Positions 1 through 8,485 are shown, counted from the first letter of the stretch. The stretch is 64,000 nucleotides of DNA from Pseudovibrio sp. M1P-2-3 (GCF_031501865.1 NZ_JARRCW010000001.1:319001-383000); one strand, 5' to 3'. A program made the numbers and translations. The notes: generated by a model from the sequence alone, not told the origin.

Positions 1-867
1 GCTCCGGACCTTGTACCCGCTGGCCTTCTTGCTGCTCGTTTATACATTCGAAAAGGCGATGTGCGCAAAGCCTCGAAAATTCTGGAGGCAACATGGAAGC
101 TCTGTCCGCATCCTGATGTTGCCAATGCCTATATGCATGTGCGGCCCGGTGATAGTGTCGTGGAAAGATATAAGCGGGCAACTCACTTGAGTGCCTTGCG
201 TGCCAACTCCACAGAAGGGGCCTTGGCTGTTGCTCTGGCTGCAATGGATGCGGGAAAGTTCGATGTGGCGAGAGAAAAACTGCGTGAAGTTTTAAAAAGC
301 GACCCCAGTCAGCGCGCTTTCTTACTTATGGCGGATCTGGAAGATGCCGAACATGGGAACGAGGGGAGAGTTCGGGAATGGTTGGCCCGTGCGGTGAGAG
401 CCCCCCAGGATAAAATGTGGATTGCTGACGGTATTTCCTCCGCCCACTGGGCGCCGGTCTCTCCTAAAACAGGGGAGATCGATGCATTCGAGTGGAAGAC
501 GCCTGAGGGGTCCTTTGGTGTGGGCGATGAACTGGAAGTTCTGGATGATAGTCTTTTTGAACCGCCCGCTATTCCCGCAGCCGTAACAATTGTTTCCGAG
601 CCAAGAGAGGAGGAAACAGACAAAAAGGGTGCGGAAGCTAAAGTGGCGGCAGAGGGTGATGTTGTCGAGCTTGAACCCGTGAAGGAAGAGCCTCAAACCC
701 TTCAGGAAACTCAAAGTGAAGATGACCAGGAAGCCAAGAAGGCATCAACGTCTTCAGACAAAAAAGAAAGTTTAGTTGACTTTCCCATGAAGCATTTGCC
801 CGATGACCCGGGGCCAGACAAAAAGGAAAGCTCCGGCAAAGATGATAGCTATCGTTTTTTTAGATAG
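1..867 (+). CDS. hemY: HemY-like protein, C-terminal part (5' end outside window)
   Basis: The frame is open from the first base, so this is the 3' part (289 codons with stop) of a longer gene. It matches the C-terminal half of alphaproteobacterial HemY, an inner-membrane TPR protein linked to late haem/tetrapyrrole synthesis whose exact role is unsettled. TPR-like helices (ASKILEATWK, ALAAMDAGKFDVAREKL, LLMADLEDAEHGN) are followed by the family's typical W/P segment (WIADGISSAHWAPVSPKTGE). The last ~90 residues are acidic and lysine-rich low-complexity sequence, common in this family. The N-terminal membrane segments are not visible. No terminator follows directly; an intergenic repeat begins within 20 bases of the stop. 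Confidence 0.85.
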   Translation, partial: APDLVPAGLLAARLYIRKGDVRKASKILEATWKLCPHPDVANAYMHVRPGDSVVERYKRATHLSALRANSTEGALAVALAAMDAGKFDVAREKLREVLKSDPSQRAFLLMADLEDAEHGNEGRVREWLARAVRAPQDKMWIADGISSAHWAPVSPKTGEIDAFEWKTPEGSFGVGDELEVLDDSLFEPPAIPAAVTIVSEPREEETDKKGAEAKVAAEGDVVELEPVKEEPQTLQETQSEDDQEAKKASTSSDKKESLVDFPMKHLPDDPGPDKKESSGKDDSYRFFR

Positions 868-943
868 AGGTTGGAGACGCTAGAGCATGTTCAGTTTGAT
901 TAAAACCAATCAAACGAAAAGAACTCGTTCAAAATAAATAAGT

Positions 944-985
944 TAGAGCGCGAGGCGTGAATGAAAATGAATGCGACGTACTCTA
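944..985 (+). repeat. 42-bp intergenic repeat, copy 1
   Basis: The 42 bases begin TAGAGCGCGAGGCGTGAATG and end in CTCTA, so the ends are inverted repeats (TAGAG/CTCTA). The reverse complement of 57882-57923 matches with only a few substitutions. The preceding bases 881-935 carry a second palindromic unit (GTTTGATT ... AATCAAAC). The arrangement resembles the RIME-type intergenic repeats of Rhizobiales; the family name is inference. Confidence 0.7.
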
Positions 986-1066
986 ACTTTACTCTTCAAG
1001 TGTGGGCAGTTCCCATGATCCCCTTGCATCCTTCGATGTGCTTGGGTATCAAAATACACGCTGCTT

Positions 1067-1087
1067 GCGAGGAGTTCCTCTCCTCGC
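1067..1087 (+). other. Perfect hairpin just upstream of tRNA-Thr
   Basis: GCGAGGAG (1067-1074) and CTCCTCGC (1080-1087) form a perfect 8-bp stem with a 5-nt loop. It ends seven bases before the mature 5' end of the tRNA, so it would fold in the pre-tRNA leader. No T-run follows, so it is not an ordinary terminator. Confidence 0.5.
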
Positions 1088-1094
1088 ACCATAT

Positions 1095-1170
1095 GCCGCT
1101 GTAGCTCAGATGGTAGAGCACGTCATTCGTAATGATGGGGTCGAAGGTTCAAGTCCTTTCAGCGGCACCA
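1095..1170 (+). tRNA. tRNA-Thr (anticodon CGT)
   Basis: A 76-base cloverleaf with encoded CCA. The acceptor stem is GCCGCTG/CAGCGGC, the D arm GCTC...GAGC, the anticodon stem CGTCA/TGATG around the loop TTCGTAA (anticodon CGT, reading ACG), and the T arm GAAGG-TTCAAGT-CCTTT. The accessory region starts directly after it, as is common for islands that use tRNA 3' ends as integration sites. Confidence 0.96.
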
Positions 1171-1203
1171 GTCTTTTCAATAAGTTAGCTCTTATTTTGA
1201 ATT

Positions 1204-1222
1204 GCCCCGTAAGGGGCTTTTC
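1204..1222 (+). terminator. Rho-independent terminator after tRNA-Thr
   Basis: Stem GCCCC (1204-1208), GTAA loop, GGGGC (1213-1217), then a short T-rich tract. It lies 33 bases past the tRNA CCA end. Confidence 0.7.
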
Positions 1223-1226
1223 TGTT

Positions 1227-1249
1227 TGGGGTACTATCTGGGGTACTAT
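1227..1249 (+). repeat. Two 11-bp direct repeats next to tRNA-Thr (possible integrase arm sites)
   Basis: TGGGGTACTAT occurs at 1227-1237 and again at 1239-1249, a 12-base period. Tandem GGGTAC-type repeats close to a tRNA 3' end are typical where tyrosine integrases of tRNA-targeting islands bind. No integrase gene remains in the window, so the role is inferred. Confidence 0.45.
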
Positions 1250-1364
1250 GATTTGTGGTGCTAGGGTGGTGCAACTATGTGTTGGTTTATGTGTGTTAGT
1301 ATTGCTCATAATTGTAAAACGTGCTGGATTGTTATCAATGTAATTTGAAAGACTTTGGTACATC

Positions 1365-2465
1365 GTGAGCAAATTTGACTTGAGCCCCGCGGAACTTCAA
1401 AAGGAGGAACTACCTCAAGCAGTGGCTGGCCCTGCTTCGGCAGTGGCGATCAATACGAAGTTACCGTTTTCACCGGAACAATTGATTCTTTTGTTCAACC
1501 ATAACCAATGGGAAGAGTTTATTCGTGAGTGGGCGCACTATCAAAAGTCTCAATATAAGCTAGTCGTAAAGCTCGGTGGAGCGAACGACTATGGTATTGA
1601 TGTAGCTGCATTCACAACAAAGAGTGGTTTTACTGGGGCTTGGGATACATTTCAATGCAAGCACTACTCAACCCCTTTGACCCCGGCCGTTGCCTTGCCC
1701 GAACTGGCTAAAACCTTATGGCACACCTTCAATAAGCGTATTTCAGTTCCTGAGAACTACTACTTTTTTGCGCCGAAAGATTGTGGTGAATCTCTAAAAA
1801 AGCTGCTCCTAGATTCAGGTGCTCTCAAAGACAAAGTGTGCTCAGACTGGAATAAAAGCTGCTCAGCAAAAATCACCAAGACTCAAAATGTCAAACTTGA
1901 AGGAAAATTCAAGTTATATGTTGAGGCCTTTGATTTCAGTATTTTCAAATACAAGCCGAGCCTTGAAGTTATTGAGGAGCACCGTAAGACACCATATCAT
2001 GCAGATAGGTTTGGTGGGGGGGTAATAGGGGCTCCAAAATGTAAACTGGCACCAAGTACTCCGGCTAAAAATGAAAGCCGATATATTGAGCAACTCCTAG
2101 AAGCCTATAGCGACTGTGGAACGACTATTAATATGCATGACCAGCTTGATAACCACCCGAAATTCAAAGATCATTTTTCCCGGTCAAGACAAACTTTTTA
2201 TGATGCCGAAGCACTCGTTAGCTTTGCAAGAGACGCAGTTCCAAATGGAACCTTTGAAGAGCTACAAGATGAAGTTTTTTATGGTGTCAAAGACATTGAA
2301 GAAGATGATCACAGCACTGCATTTGTTAGGGTGAAGGAAGTAACAAAGGCTGCGGGTAATCTTAATATTGCCGCAAATGGCTTAGCTGGAGTTACAAATT
2401 CAAAACGGTTGAGAGGCATTTGTCACCAGTTAGCAAATGATGACAAATTGATTTGGAAGAAATGA
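1365..2465 (+). CDS. ABC-3C-type effector: PD-(D/E)xK nuclease domain plus ABC-3C C-terminal domain
   Basis: A 366-residue protein starting at GTG, first of three translationally coupled genes. Residues ~50-125 look like an Mrr-type restriction-endonuclease fold: helix QWEEFIREW, then GID (D79) and the Q-x-K motif FQCKHY (Q97, K99). The C-terminal ~140 residues (from about NESRYIEQLLEAYSD) resemble the C-terminal domain of effectors of three-component ABC (ABC-3C) conflict systems. In the family the ABC ATPase is thought to license a toxic effector when an invader is sensed; DNA cleavage here is inference. The stop overlaps the next start (ATGA). The coding sequence looks A/T-richer than the core genes, in line with transfer. 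Confidence 0.7.
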   Translation: MSKFDLSPAELQKEELPQAVAGPASAVAINTKLPFSPEQLILLFNHNQWEEFIREWAHYQKSQYKLVVKLGGANDYGIDVAAFTTKSGFTGAWDTFQCKHYSTPLTPAVALPELAKTLWHTFNKRISVPENYYFFAPKDCGESLKKLLLDSGALKDKVCSDWNKSCSAKITKTQNVKLEGKFKLYVEAFDFSIFKYKPSLEVIEEHRKTPYHADRFGGGVIGAPKCKLAPSTPAKNESRYIEQLLEAYSDCGTTINMHDQLDNHPKFKDHFSRSRQTFYDAEALVSFARDAVPNGTFEELQDEVFYGVKDIEEDDHSTAFVRVKEVTKAAGNLNIAANGLAGVTNSKRLRGICHQLANDDKLIWKK

Positions 2466-2965
2466 TGTCCCAACAGCCTACAAATCAAGTTTACACTTTT
2501 AATGGCCCTTTCGAAACAGGGATGAGGTCTCTTTGTCTTTTGGCCGTTGATTTATCTCTCTCTTTTGATTTGCAGCAATTGTCTGCGTTCGATTACCTTG
2601 TTGTACATACAGGAGACTTTGATGCAGCGCCTCCTAGCCTTCATCCAGATTTACCAAGCCGAAGTGGCGAATTGGTTATTCGACGAGAGTTAGTTGAACG
2701 AGGCCTAAATCTAATGGAAAGTAAGGGGTTGGTCAAAAAGCAACCGACGCAATCAGGTTTTTGGTATTTAGCAACTGAACTAGCAAAAGTTGTATTGGAC
2801 AGCCTGCAGTCGCCTTATGTCAATGACCTGCGAGAAAGAGCTAATTGGGTGATTGGTAAATACCTTACCCATGACCAAGACGCGTTTTCATTGGTCTTCA
2901 ACAGAGCATTCGATCAATGGTCAACTGAATTTCAATTTGAACAGATAAAGATTGCTGGCAGCTGA
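2462..2965 (+). CDS. ABC-3C system middle component (MC2-like)
   Basis: A 167-residue protein. The ATG at 2462 overlaps the upstream stop as ATGA and follows GGAAGA, so it is preferred over the TTG at 2453. The pattern FNGPFETGMRSLCLLA, then FDYLVVHTGDF, then SLHPDLPSRSGELVIRREL and LMESKGLV matches the middle component of ABC-3C systems, a small winged-helix-like protein thought to couple ATPase and effector. Its stop overlaps the ATPase start (TGATG). The gene appears intact although its ATPase partner is broken. Confidence 0.75.
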   Translation: MMSQQPTNQVYTFNGPFETGMRSLCLLAVDLSLSFDLQQLSAFDYLVVHTGDFDAAPPSLHPDLPSRSGELVIRRELVERGLNLMESKGLVKKQPTQSGFWYLATELAKVVLDSLQSPYVNDLRERANWVIGKYLTHDQDAFSLVFNRAFDQWSTEFQFEQIKIAGS

Positions 2966-3804
2966 TGATAAATACCTTCACGCTTAGGCATCTTTGTTTT
3001 AGCGGTCCTCAAAAAAAGCCTGCGATTGTCACCTTTACTGATGGCTTGAATATCATTTATGGCCCAACCAATACTGGAAAGTCTTCTATTCTTGATGCAA
3101 TAGATTTTATGTTGGGTAGAGACAGTGTTCCTAAAGAACTTCCTCAACATAAAGGTTATTCTGACATCTCGTTGGGTATAAAATTTTCCAATGAAACTGA
3201 ATATACGTTAACACGTTCGATAAGTGGGGGCGATTTTAAACTTTATGCAGGCCTTCACTTAGAGCCTGTGGAAGAGCTTAAATATTCAGTTTTAAAAGTA
3301 AAAAAGCGAACGGTAAAGATTGAGAGTATTTCGAACTTTCTCCTGCAAGAGATAGGTCTCCTCGATAAAAAGTTAAAGAAAAATGCGAAGAACGCGAAAA
3401 AGAGTTTAACACTTCGTAATCTTTTGCCAATGAGCGCGACATCCACACGGAAAACTCTCCTTTTTTTTCAGGGCAATTTATAGAGAAAACTTTTGAGCTT
3501 TCTAGGCTCAGATTTCTATTGACCGGTGTCGATGATAGTTCGCTAATTGAAGATAAAGTCAAAGAAGAAGCACGAGTTTCACAAAAGGCAAGAGCTAGTG
3601 TATTAGTCGAGCTTGCCAGTGAAATGCGCGGAAAAATTCTTGAAACTGTTAGTGAAGAGACTTCGCCTAATGATCTCGCCTCTCAGCTTTCAGCGCTGGA
3701 GAGAACAATTGAAGAGGTAAACACCTCTTTAAAGGTTCATCAAGAGAACTATCGTGAAGCTCTCTCAAAAGTGCACGATGAGCAACAATCGTTTAGGAGT
3801 AATA
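2965..3804 (+). pseudogene. ABC-3C ATPase, 5' part (frameshifted, then cut by IS630)
   Basis: This is the N-terminal half of an SMC/Rad50-like ABC ATPase. Walker A is GPTNTGKS at residues 33-40 and is followed by ILDAIDFMLG. The frame runs to a stop at 3481-3483, but the conserved continuation (NERDIHTENSPFFSGQ) lies in the frame that opens after 3419. One missing base in the T4 run at 3422-3425 restores a smooth reading (LRNLFANERDI). The second frame continues through coiled-coil sequence to the IS630 target TA at 3803-3804. The protein cannot be made intact without frameshifting and removal of the element. Confidence 0.8.
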
Positions 3805-4962
3805 CCAACGGCACTTATAATTGACCTGTATGCGCCCAATTTCGTCTACCGATTGATGTGATTGTGTGGGGTTGTTGAATAAGCTTATTCCAAGCGGAAC
3901 AGGCGGCATCGACAATTTCCTGGTAGTCTTGAAAGGTTCGGTTAGAGAGCCAGTTTTGCCGTAAGTACTGCCAAACATTTTCAACCGGGTTGAGCTCCGG
4001 AGAACGGGGTGGGAGCAGCAAGATGGTTATATTATCAGGCAACTTCAGTTTTGCCGTTGTATGCCAACCCGCTTGATCCATCAGGACCACTGCGTGCGCC
4101 CCTTTGGCGACGGTTCGGCTGATTTCTTTAAGGTGAAGCTGCATGGAATTGGTATTGGCTTTGGGCAAAACAAGTGCTGCCCCTTTGCCGTGGGCGGGGC
4201 AGATGGCCCCGAATACATAAGTTGATTGATAGCGCCCGTCGCTGGGAGCCCGTGGTCTCGTTCCTTTTTTTGCCCACCTTCTGGTGAGCCCGTTTTTTTG
4301 ACCAATGCGGGCTTCGTCCTGCCACCAGATTTCCATGGATGTTTGTGAGGGCAAGCGCGCTTTTATTTCTTTAAGCCGGGCATGGAAGTTTTTTTATATG
4401 TCTCCATAACTTGCTCGTCCTGTGCCGGGTGCTGTGGCCGAACGCTGACCCGAGAAAATCCCAGAACTCTGAGGAGGCTTGAAATAGCCCTTTCGCTATA
4501 GCTGACCCCAAACTTCTGCTCGATCACACCTTGCAGATCCCGCCGACGCCAGCGAATTACGCCGTGTTGTTGTAAATCAGGCCCAGCCTCAACCAGATCT
4601 GCAAATTCAGCCATTTGCTCTTTATTTAACCACCGGACACGGCCCGGGATCTTACGATTGTACAGGCCGTGCGGCCCTTCTGCGTTAAACCGATGCACCC
4701 AGTCTCGCAGTGTTTGGCGGTCCATGCCGCCCATGCGTGCCGCCTCCAAGCGCGACAACCCATCATAAACAGCAGCAAGAGCAAGAAGGCGGCGGCTCTG
4801 CCTGACATCCTTACTTTGACAAGCAAGAGTTCGTAACGAAGAAGCATCATAGTCTCGGCGCAATGGGATCGCTGACATTGGGAATCTCCTTTCCCAATGT
4901 TGAATCACAATTCAAGTGATTTGGGAATCCTCATCCCGAGTCAAAAACAGGTGCCGTTGGTA
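3803..4962 (-). mobile_element. IS630-family insertion sequence in the ABC ATPase gene
   Basis: Perfect 10-bp terminal inverted repeats, CCAACGGCAC (3805-3814) and GTGCCGTTGG (4951-4960), are each flanked by TA (3803-3804, 4961-4962), the usual TA target duplication of IS630. The body is 1156 bp and carries one transposase in two overlapping frames on the minus strand. Complete ends and an otherwise open transposase suggest a recent insertion. Confidence 0.92.
3815..4878 (-). CDS. IS630-family transposase made by -1 frameshift
   Basis: The first frame (to 4363) has helix-turn-helix domains for end binding (QSRRLLALAAVYDGLSRLEA; MDRQTLRDWVHRF). The second frame has the DDE catalytic domain: WQDEARIG, VLMDQAGWH and PELNPVENVWQYL supply D, D and E. 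The frames meet at an A7 run (plus strand T7, 4387-4393). Slipping back one base after TAT AAA AAA continues as NFHARLKEIKARLPSQTSM. The ATG at 4878 follows AGGAG at good spacing; the upstream ATG at 4908 lacks a clear ribosome site. Together about 350 residues, the usual IS630 size. Whether the frameshift is programmed is inferred. Confidence 0.88.
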
Positions 4963-5965
4963 TAATTCTGACAGATTGAATGAAGTTCGAGCTATGGTCG
5001 AGCGCTTCACACTCCTACTAAAGCACTATGACTCGGATATTGCGCGCCTCGAAGGGATCATTGAATCAGGCAACTTAATCGCTGCCTTATCCAATGATCG
5101 TTGCCCCGTATGCGGAGCATCCTCAGAAAACCATGTCAAAGATCACATTTGTGAAGGAGATATAAATGAAGTCACGCTAGCTGCCGAAGCTGAGAAAGTG
5201 AAAGTGAAAGTGTGTCTGTTAAGAAAAGAGCTTGCAAGCACGCTAGAGCAAATATCTCAAGAGGAGAGCCACCTAAATATCAGAATTGACTATCAGAGGG
5301 CGCTACTAGATTCCTGCACTCAAAAACTGAATATGATACAACCAGATCTAATGGCATCCAGAGAGAATTACTCTGAACTAGTCGGAAAGAAAGCAGAGGT
5401 GTTACGAGCACTTGGGCTATTTGATTCATTGAGAGAGTTGGAAAATAAAATAGCTGAGAACACAGAGACGGGAATTCAGGAACAGGAAACTACTGAGAAT
5501 AGAGTTCCAGAAGTCGTGCTAGATGAATTAGCGCAGCAAATTGCTGCTTTTTTAGAAGATTGGAAATTACCAAATTCCGAACGTGTACGTTTTTCGAGAG
5601 AAACAAATGATCTTGTAATTAATGGCAAGCATCGCCGAAGTAATGGTAAGGGGCATCGTTCAATAACACACGCTGCTGTTACTTTAGGCCTGTCTACTTT
5701 TCTTAAAAGCGAGAATTTGCCATATCCTGGCTTTATCGTCTTGGATTCTCCATTAATCGCCTATGAAGAACCGGATGAGGTTGATGAAGTTTCTCATACT
5801 GACCTAAATAAAAATTTCTTTAACTGCCTTATGAGATGCTCTGGAATACAGACAATAATATTTGAGAACAAAAAATCAGTGCCGAGCAATATTGGTGACT
5901 ATGGGAACGTAACTCAATTTACTAAAAATGATGAAATGGGTCGCTATGGTTTCTTTCCTACTTGA
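4963..5965 (+). pseudogene. ABC-3C ATPase, 3' part
   Basis: This is the C-terminal half of the interrupted ATPase. It starts in coiled coil (LNEVRAMVERFTLLL), then has a zinc-hook-like CPVCGAS, more coiled coil, the ABC signature region (RSITHAAVTLGL) and Walker B FIVLDSPLIAYEEPDE (Asp codon at 5744). This order is typical of ABC-3C ATPases. Rejoining the halves at one TA does not restore frame: the 5' part reads to a TGA at 4977 and the 3' frame runs back into stops. At least one further small indel is therefore present near the junction. Confidence 0.8.
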
Positions 5966-6294
5966 GAAGCTGTTCTGTCGAAAAGTGTTTGCGCTGTATG
6001 TTTTGTAGAGGCTAGTGCCTAGTTCGGCCTATGCAATGAACGTATGCATCTGGGGTTCCTCCCCAGACCTTTGCAATTGCGAGTTCTAAAAACAAATTGA
6101 AAGACCTGTACTAACTCATTGACACCGAACAATTTTGGGAATGTCTGCATCGACCAACCGCTGGTGTTCTCGTTGTTCTCCCTTGCTGAAATTCACTGCC
6201 AGAGATAGAAAATAAAACCCTGTCACGCCAGAATAAAGGCGGTTCTCAATGGATTGCAGAACTTGGCAGGGGGTAGATAGCCAACAGGTAACAA
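5966..6294. other. Intergenic stretch after the ABC-3C cassette
   Basis: About 330 bases with no supported gene. I see no repeat of the tRNA-Thr 3' end that would mark the far end of an island, and no clear terminator. Confidence 0.5.
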
Positions 6295-6585
6295 TTGCCT
6301 TCTATCCTAGGTTTATTTCCACTGTTGACACCTGCAACAAATCACACCATGGTTATTTATAGCTGGTCAATGACTGGTGAGCGCATCAAACAGAGGTGCG
6401 CGGGGATTGGCGTCCCTACTGATACAAGGCGACCCACCGCGCTGCGCCTCCCTGTGAGCGTGGTTTTTTATGGCCGGGCGAATGAGAGCACGTATGTGCG
6501 CCGCTTCCTTGTAGCGGTAACGCCAATCTTGTTTTGCCCGGTCGCCAGAAATTGGCGTTTCTGCGTTCGGGTTTGTTTCGTGTAA
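6295..6585 (+). pseudogene. Possible Ash/Icd-like phage-type small ORF or remnant
   Basis: A 96-codon frame with the segment FYGRANESTYVRRFLVAV and a following PVARNWRF. This is reminiscent of the Ash / Icd-like small proteins found beside phage and plasmid genes. A second frame just downstream (6534-6690) continues similar sequence (PGRQKLAFLRSGLF), so the region may be a decayed copy. The match is from memory of the family pattern only and is weak. Confidence 0.25.
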
Positions 6586-6715
6586 CAAGGATTTCGCTCA
6601 ATGCAGCACACAGCCGCCCTCCAAAACAGTCAGTACCTTCAATCAATCTTGGACTATGTGAGCCTCCCCCAAAGAAGTGGTCCACGTTTATGATTAGGAA
6701 AACGGAGGACTCGAT

Positions 6716-6994
6716 ATGGGAATCAAGAGACCCAAACCAGAAGAGATTGTCGTTAAACTGCGGCAAGTTGAAGTCCTGATGGGGCAAGGAATGGCGCGCT
6801 TGGATGCGATCCGCCAGATCGGCGTTACCGAGCAAACCTATTACCGTTGGAAGAAGAAGTATGGCGGAATGGGTACGGAGCAACTCAAGGAACTGAAGCG
6901 GCTGCAGAAAGAAAATGAACGTTTACGCCGTGCGGTCTCTGATCTGACATTGGACAAGCTGATCCTTACGGAGGCTGCAAAGGGAAACTTCTGA
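6716..6994 (+). CDS. IS3-family transposase OrfA
   Basis: A 92-residue helix-turn-helix protein: [36 protein letters not shown], and a C-terminal leucine-zipper-like helix. This is the IS407/ISR1-type OrfA that binds the element's ends. It overlaps the OrfB frame, which is -1 to it. A canonical slippery heptamer G GGA AAC (6982-6988) lies six bases before its stop (only TTC and TGA follow), so most IS3 transposase would be an OrfAB fusion. Confidence 0.92.
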   Translation: MGIKRPKPEEIVVKLRQVEVLMGQGMARLDAIRQIGVTEQTYYRWKKKYGGMGTEQLKELKRLQKENERLRRAVSDLTLDKLILTEAAKGNF

Positions 6995-7038
6995 GCCCTG
7001 CTCGTCGCAGAGCCTGCATTAACCATATACGCAGTCAG

Positions 7039-7842
7039 GTGAAGGTTTCCGAGCGGCGTGTTTGTCGCGTTCTTGGCCAGCATCGCTCCACACAGCGTCG
7101 CGTCCCCAAAGGGCGAGCGGATGAAGATCAGCTGGTTGCAGATATGATTGAGCTGGCACGCCAATATGGCCGTTACGGTTACCGTCGCATTGCCGCTTTG
7201 CTCCGAGAGGCTGGATGGCAAGTGAACGATAAACGTGTTGAACGTCTGTGGCGACGAGAGGGGCTGAAAGTTCCCATGAAGCAACCGAAAAAGGGGCGGC
7301 TCTGGCTCAATGATGGGTCTTGCATACGTCTCCGGCCACAGTATCGCAATCACGTGTGGTCCTATGACTTTGTCCATCATCGCACTGATGATGGCAGGGC
7401 ATTGAGAACGTTGAATATTCTGGATGAGTATACGCGTGAATGCCTTGCTATTCGGGTGAAGCGAAAGCTGAATGCGAGCGAAGTCATCGATGCGCTGACG
7501 GACCTGTTTATCCTGCGCGGGCCACCTGCCTATATTCGTTCAGATAACGGCCCGGAGTTCGTGGCGGAGGCGGTTCAAAAGTGGATCAAAGCCGTCGGAG
7601 CCCAAACAGCCTACATTGAGCCAGGATCGCCTTGGGAAAACGGATATTGCGAAAGTTTCAATGGGCGAATGCGTGATGAATTATTGAATGGAGAAATCTT
7701 CTACTCGCTACATGAAGCTCAAATAATCATAGAACGCTGGAGGAAACACTACAATACCAAACGACCGCATAGTGCTCTGGGCTACCGCCCACCAGTTCCG
7801 GAAGTCATTATTCCGATAGACCAAAGGCCAACCATGCACTAA
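7039..7842 (+). CDS. IS3-family transposase OrfB (DDE catalytic part)
   Basis: RNase H-like rve domain. The catalytic motif is WSYDFVHH (first Asp), SDNGPEF (second Asp) and [18 protein letters not shown] (Glu). The N-terminal HTH_21-type segment reads [18 protein letters not shown]. The frame is open upstream to before the OrfA stop ([20 protein letters not shown]), so 7039 is only an internal GTG; the active protein is probably an OrfAB frameshift fusion from 6716. No internal stops, so the element may still move. Confidence 0.9.
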   Translation: MKVSERRVCRVLGQHRSTQRRVPKGRADEDQLVADMIELARQYGRYGYRRIAALLREAGWQVNDKRVERLWRREGLKVPMKQPKKGRLWLNDGSCIRLRPQYRNHVWSYDFVHHRTDDGRALRTLNILDEYTRECLAIRVKRKLNASEVIDALTDLFILRGPPAYIRSDNGPEFVAEAVQKWIKAVGAQTAYIEPGSPWENGYCESFNGRMRDELLNGEIFYSLHEAQIIIERWRKHYNTKRPHSALGYRPPVPEVIIPIDQRPTMH

Positions 7843-7860
7843 CTTTCAAAGCGGACCACT

Positions 7861-8352
7861 CAAACGGGGCTGCTCAATGGGGCGCTGGCACCATTGTTCG
7901 ATCTTGGCGTAGATCTTCTTATTGAGATTGGAAACTGTACCTGGTGAGACTCGCGTCCCCCACAGGGCCTCGGTTATGTCTTCCACACGGCGCACCGAAA
8001 CACCCGCCAGATACATCTCGATAAGCGCTTCCTCAACCGAGCTTTCCCGGCGCTGGTAACGCTCGATGATCGCCGTCTCAAAGGCTTGCTTACGCAGCTT
8101 TGGCATCTTCAGCTTAACCGGACCAGCCTTGGTGCGCAGGGAACGCTCATAACTACCAGCACGCGTATCCTGACGCCCTTCAGAGCGTTCATCGCGTCCA
8201 GCCCCACACAATCGGTCGGCTTCGGCATCCAGCATCGCATTCAAGGCCTCTTCAACCGTGCCGCGTACCATCTCGCCAAGATGATCCTTGATCCGGGCCT
8301 CATCAATGCGGATGACGTTGTTCAATTCCTTCTGCTTATCGGTCTCGTCCAT
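7861..8352 (-). pseudogene. IS256-family transposase, N-terminal fragment
   Basis: On the minus strand, the first ~160 residues of a mutator-type transposase: the region before the catalytic core (VEEALNAMLDAEADRLCGAGR, TRAGSYERSL, TKAGPVKLKMPKLRKQ), then SVRRVEDITEALWG and IEQWCQRPIE. Sequence breaks off where full proteins continue to the first catalytic Asp (YLDG). The last residues of the open frame come from the neighbouring IS3 end. Non-functional. Confidence 0.88.
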
Positions 8353-8485
8353 AATCTGATCCCCTCATCCAGTGTGAGTGGAACCGAACTCAACAGCAAA
8401 TGTGATGGAGTGGATGCCCCACCCGGCGGCATCGCAATGTGCCATATTTACGATTGAAGCAATCGAAGATTGGGAAGGGACATCC

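Larger units (their letters stand above)
6676..7860 (+). mobile_element. IS3-family element
   Basis: Ends AGTGGTCC (6676-6683) and GGACCACT (7853-7860) form an 8-bp inverted repeat with further partial matches inward. The element is about 1.19 kb and holds orfA and orfB in the relative frames expected for IS3. I see no matching target duplication: the right flank is a truncated IS256 gene and the left flank is unrelated. That suggests a deletion or recombination after insertion. Confidence 0.82.

Noticed and set aside
309-714. Two open frames on the minus strand inside hemY
   Set aside because: Opposite a clear HemY reading frame, no ribosome sites and no family resemblance.
1002-1343. 113-codon open frame spanning the tRNA-Thr gene
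   Set aside because: It runs through the tRNA and its terminator; the coding look is an artefact of the tRNA sequence.
5966-6300. Search for a second copy of the tRNA-Thr 3' end as the far attachment site
   Set aside because: No matching stretch was found by eye here or in the following IS cluster.
6416-6883. 155-codon minus-strand frame across the IS3 left end
   Set aside because: Crosses the element boundary and lies opposite OrfA; no recognisable domain.
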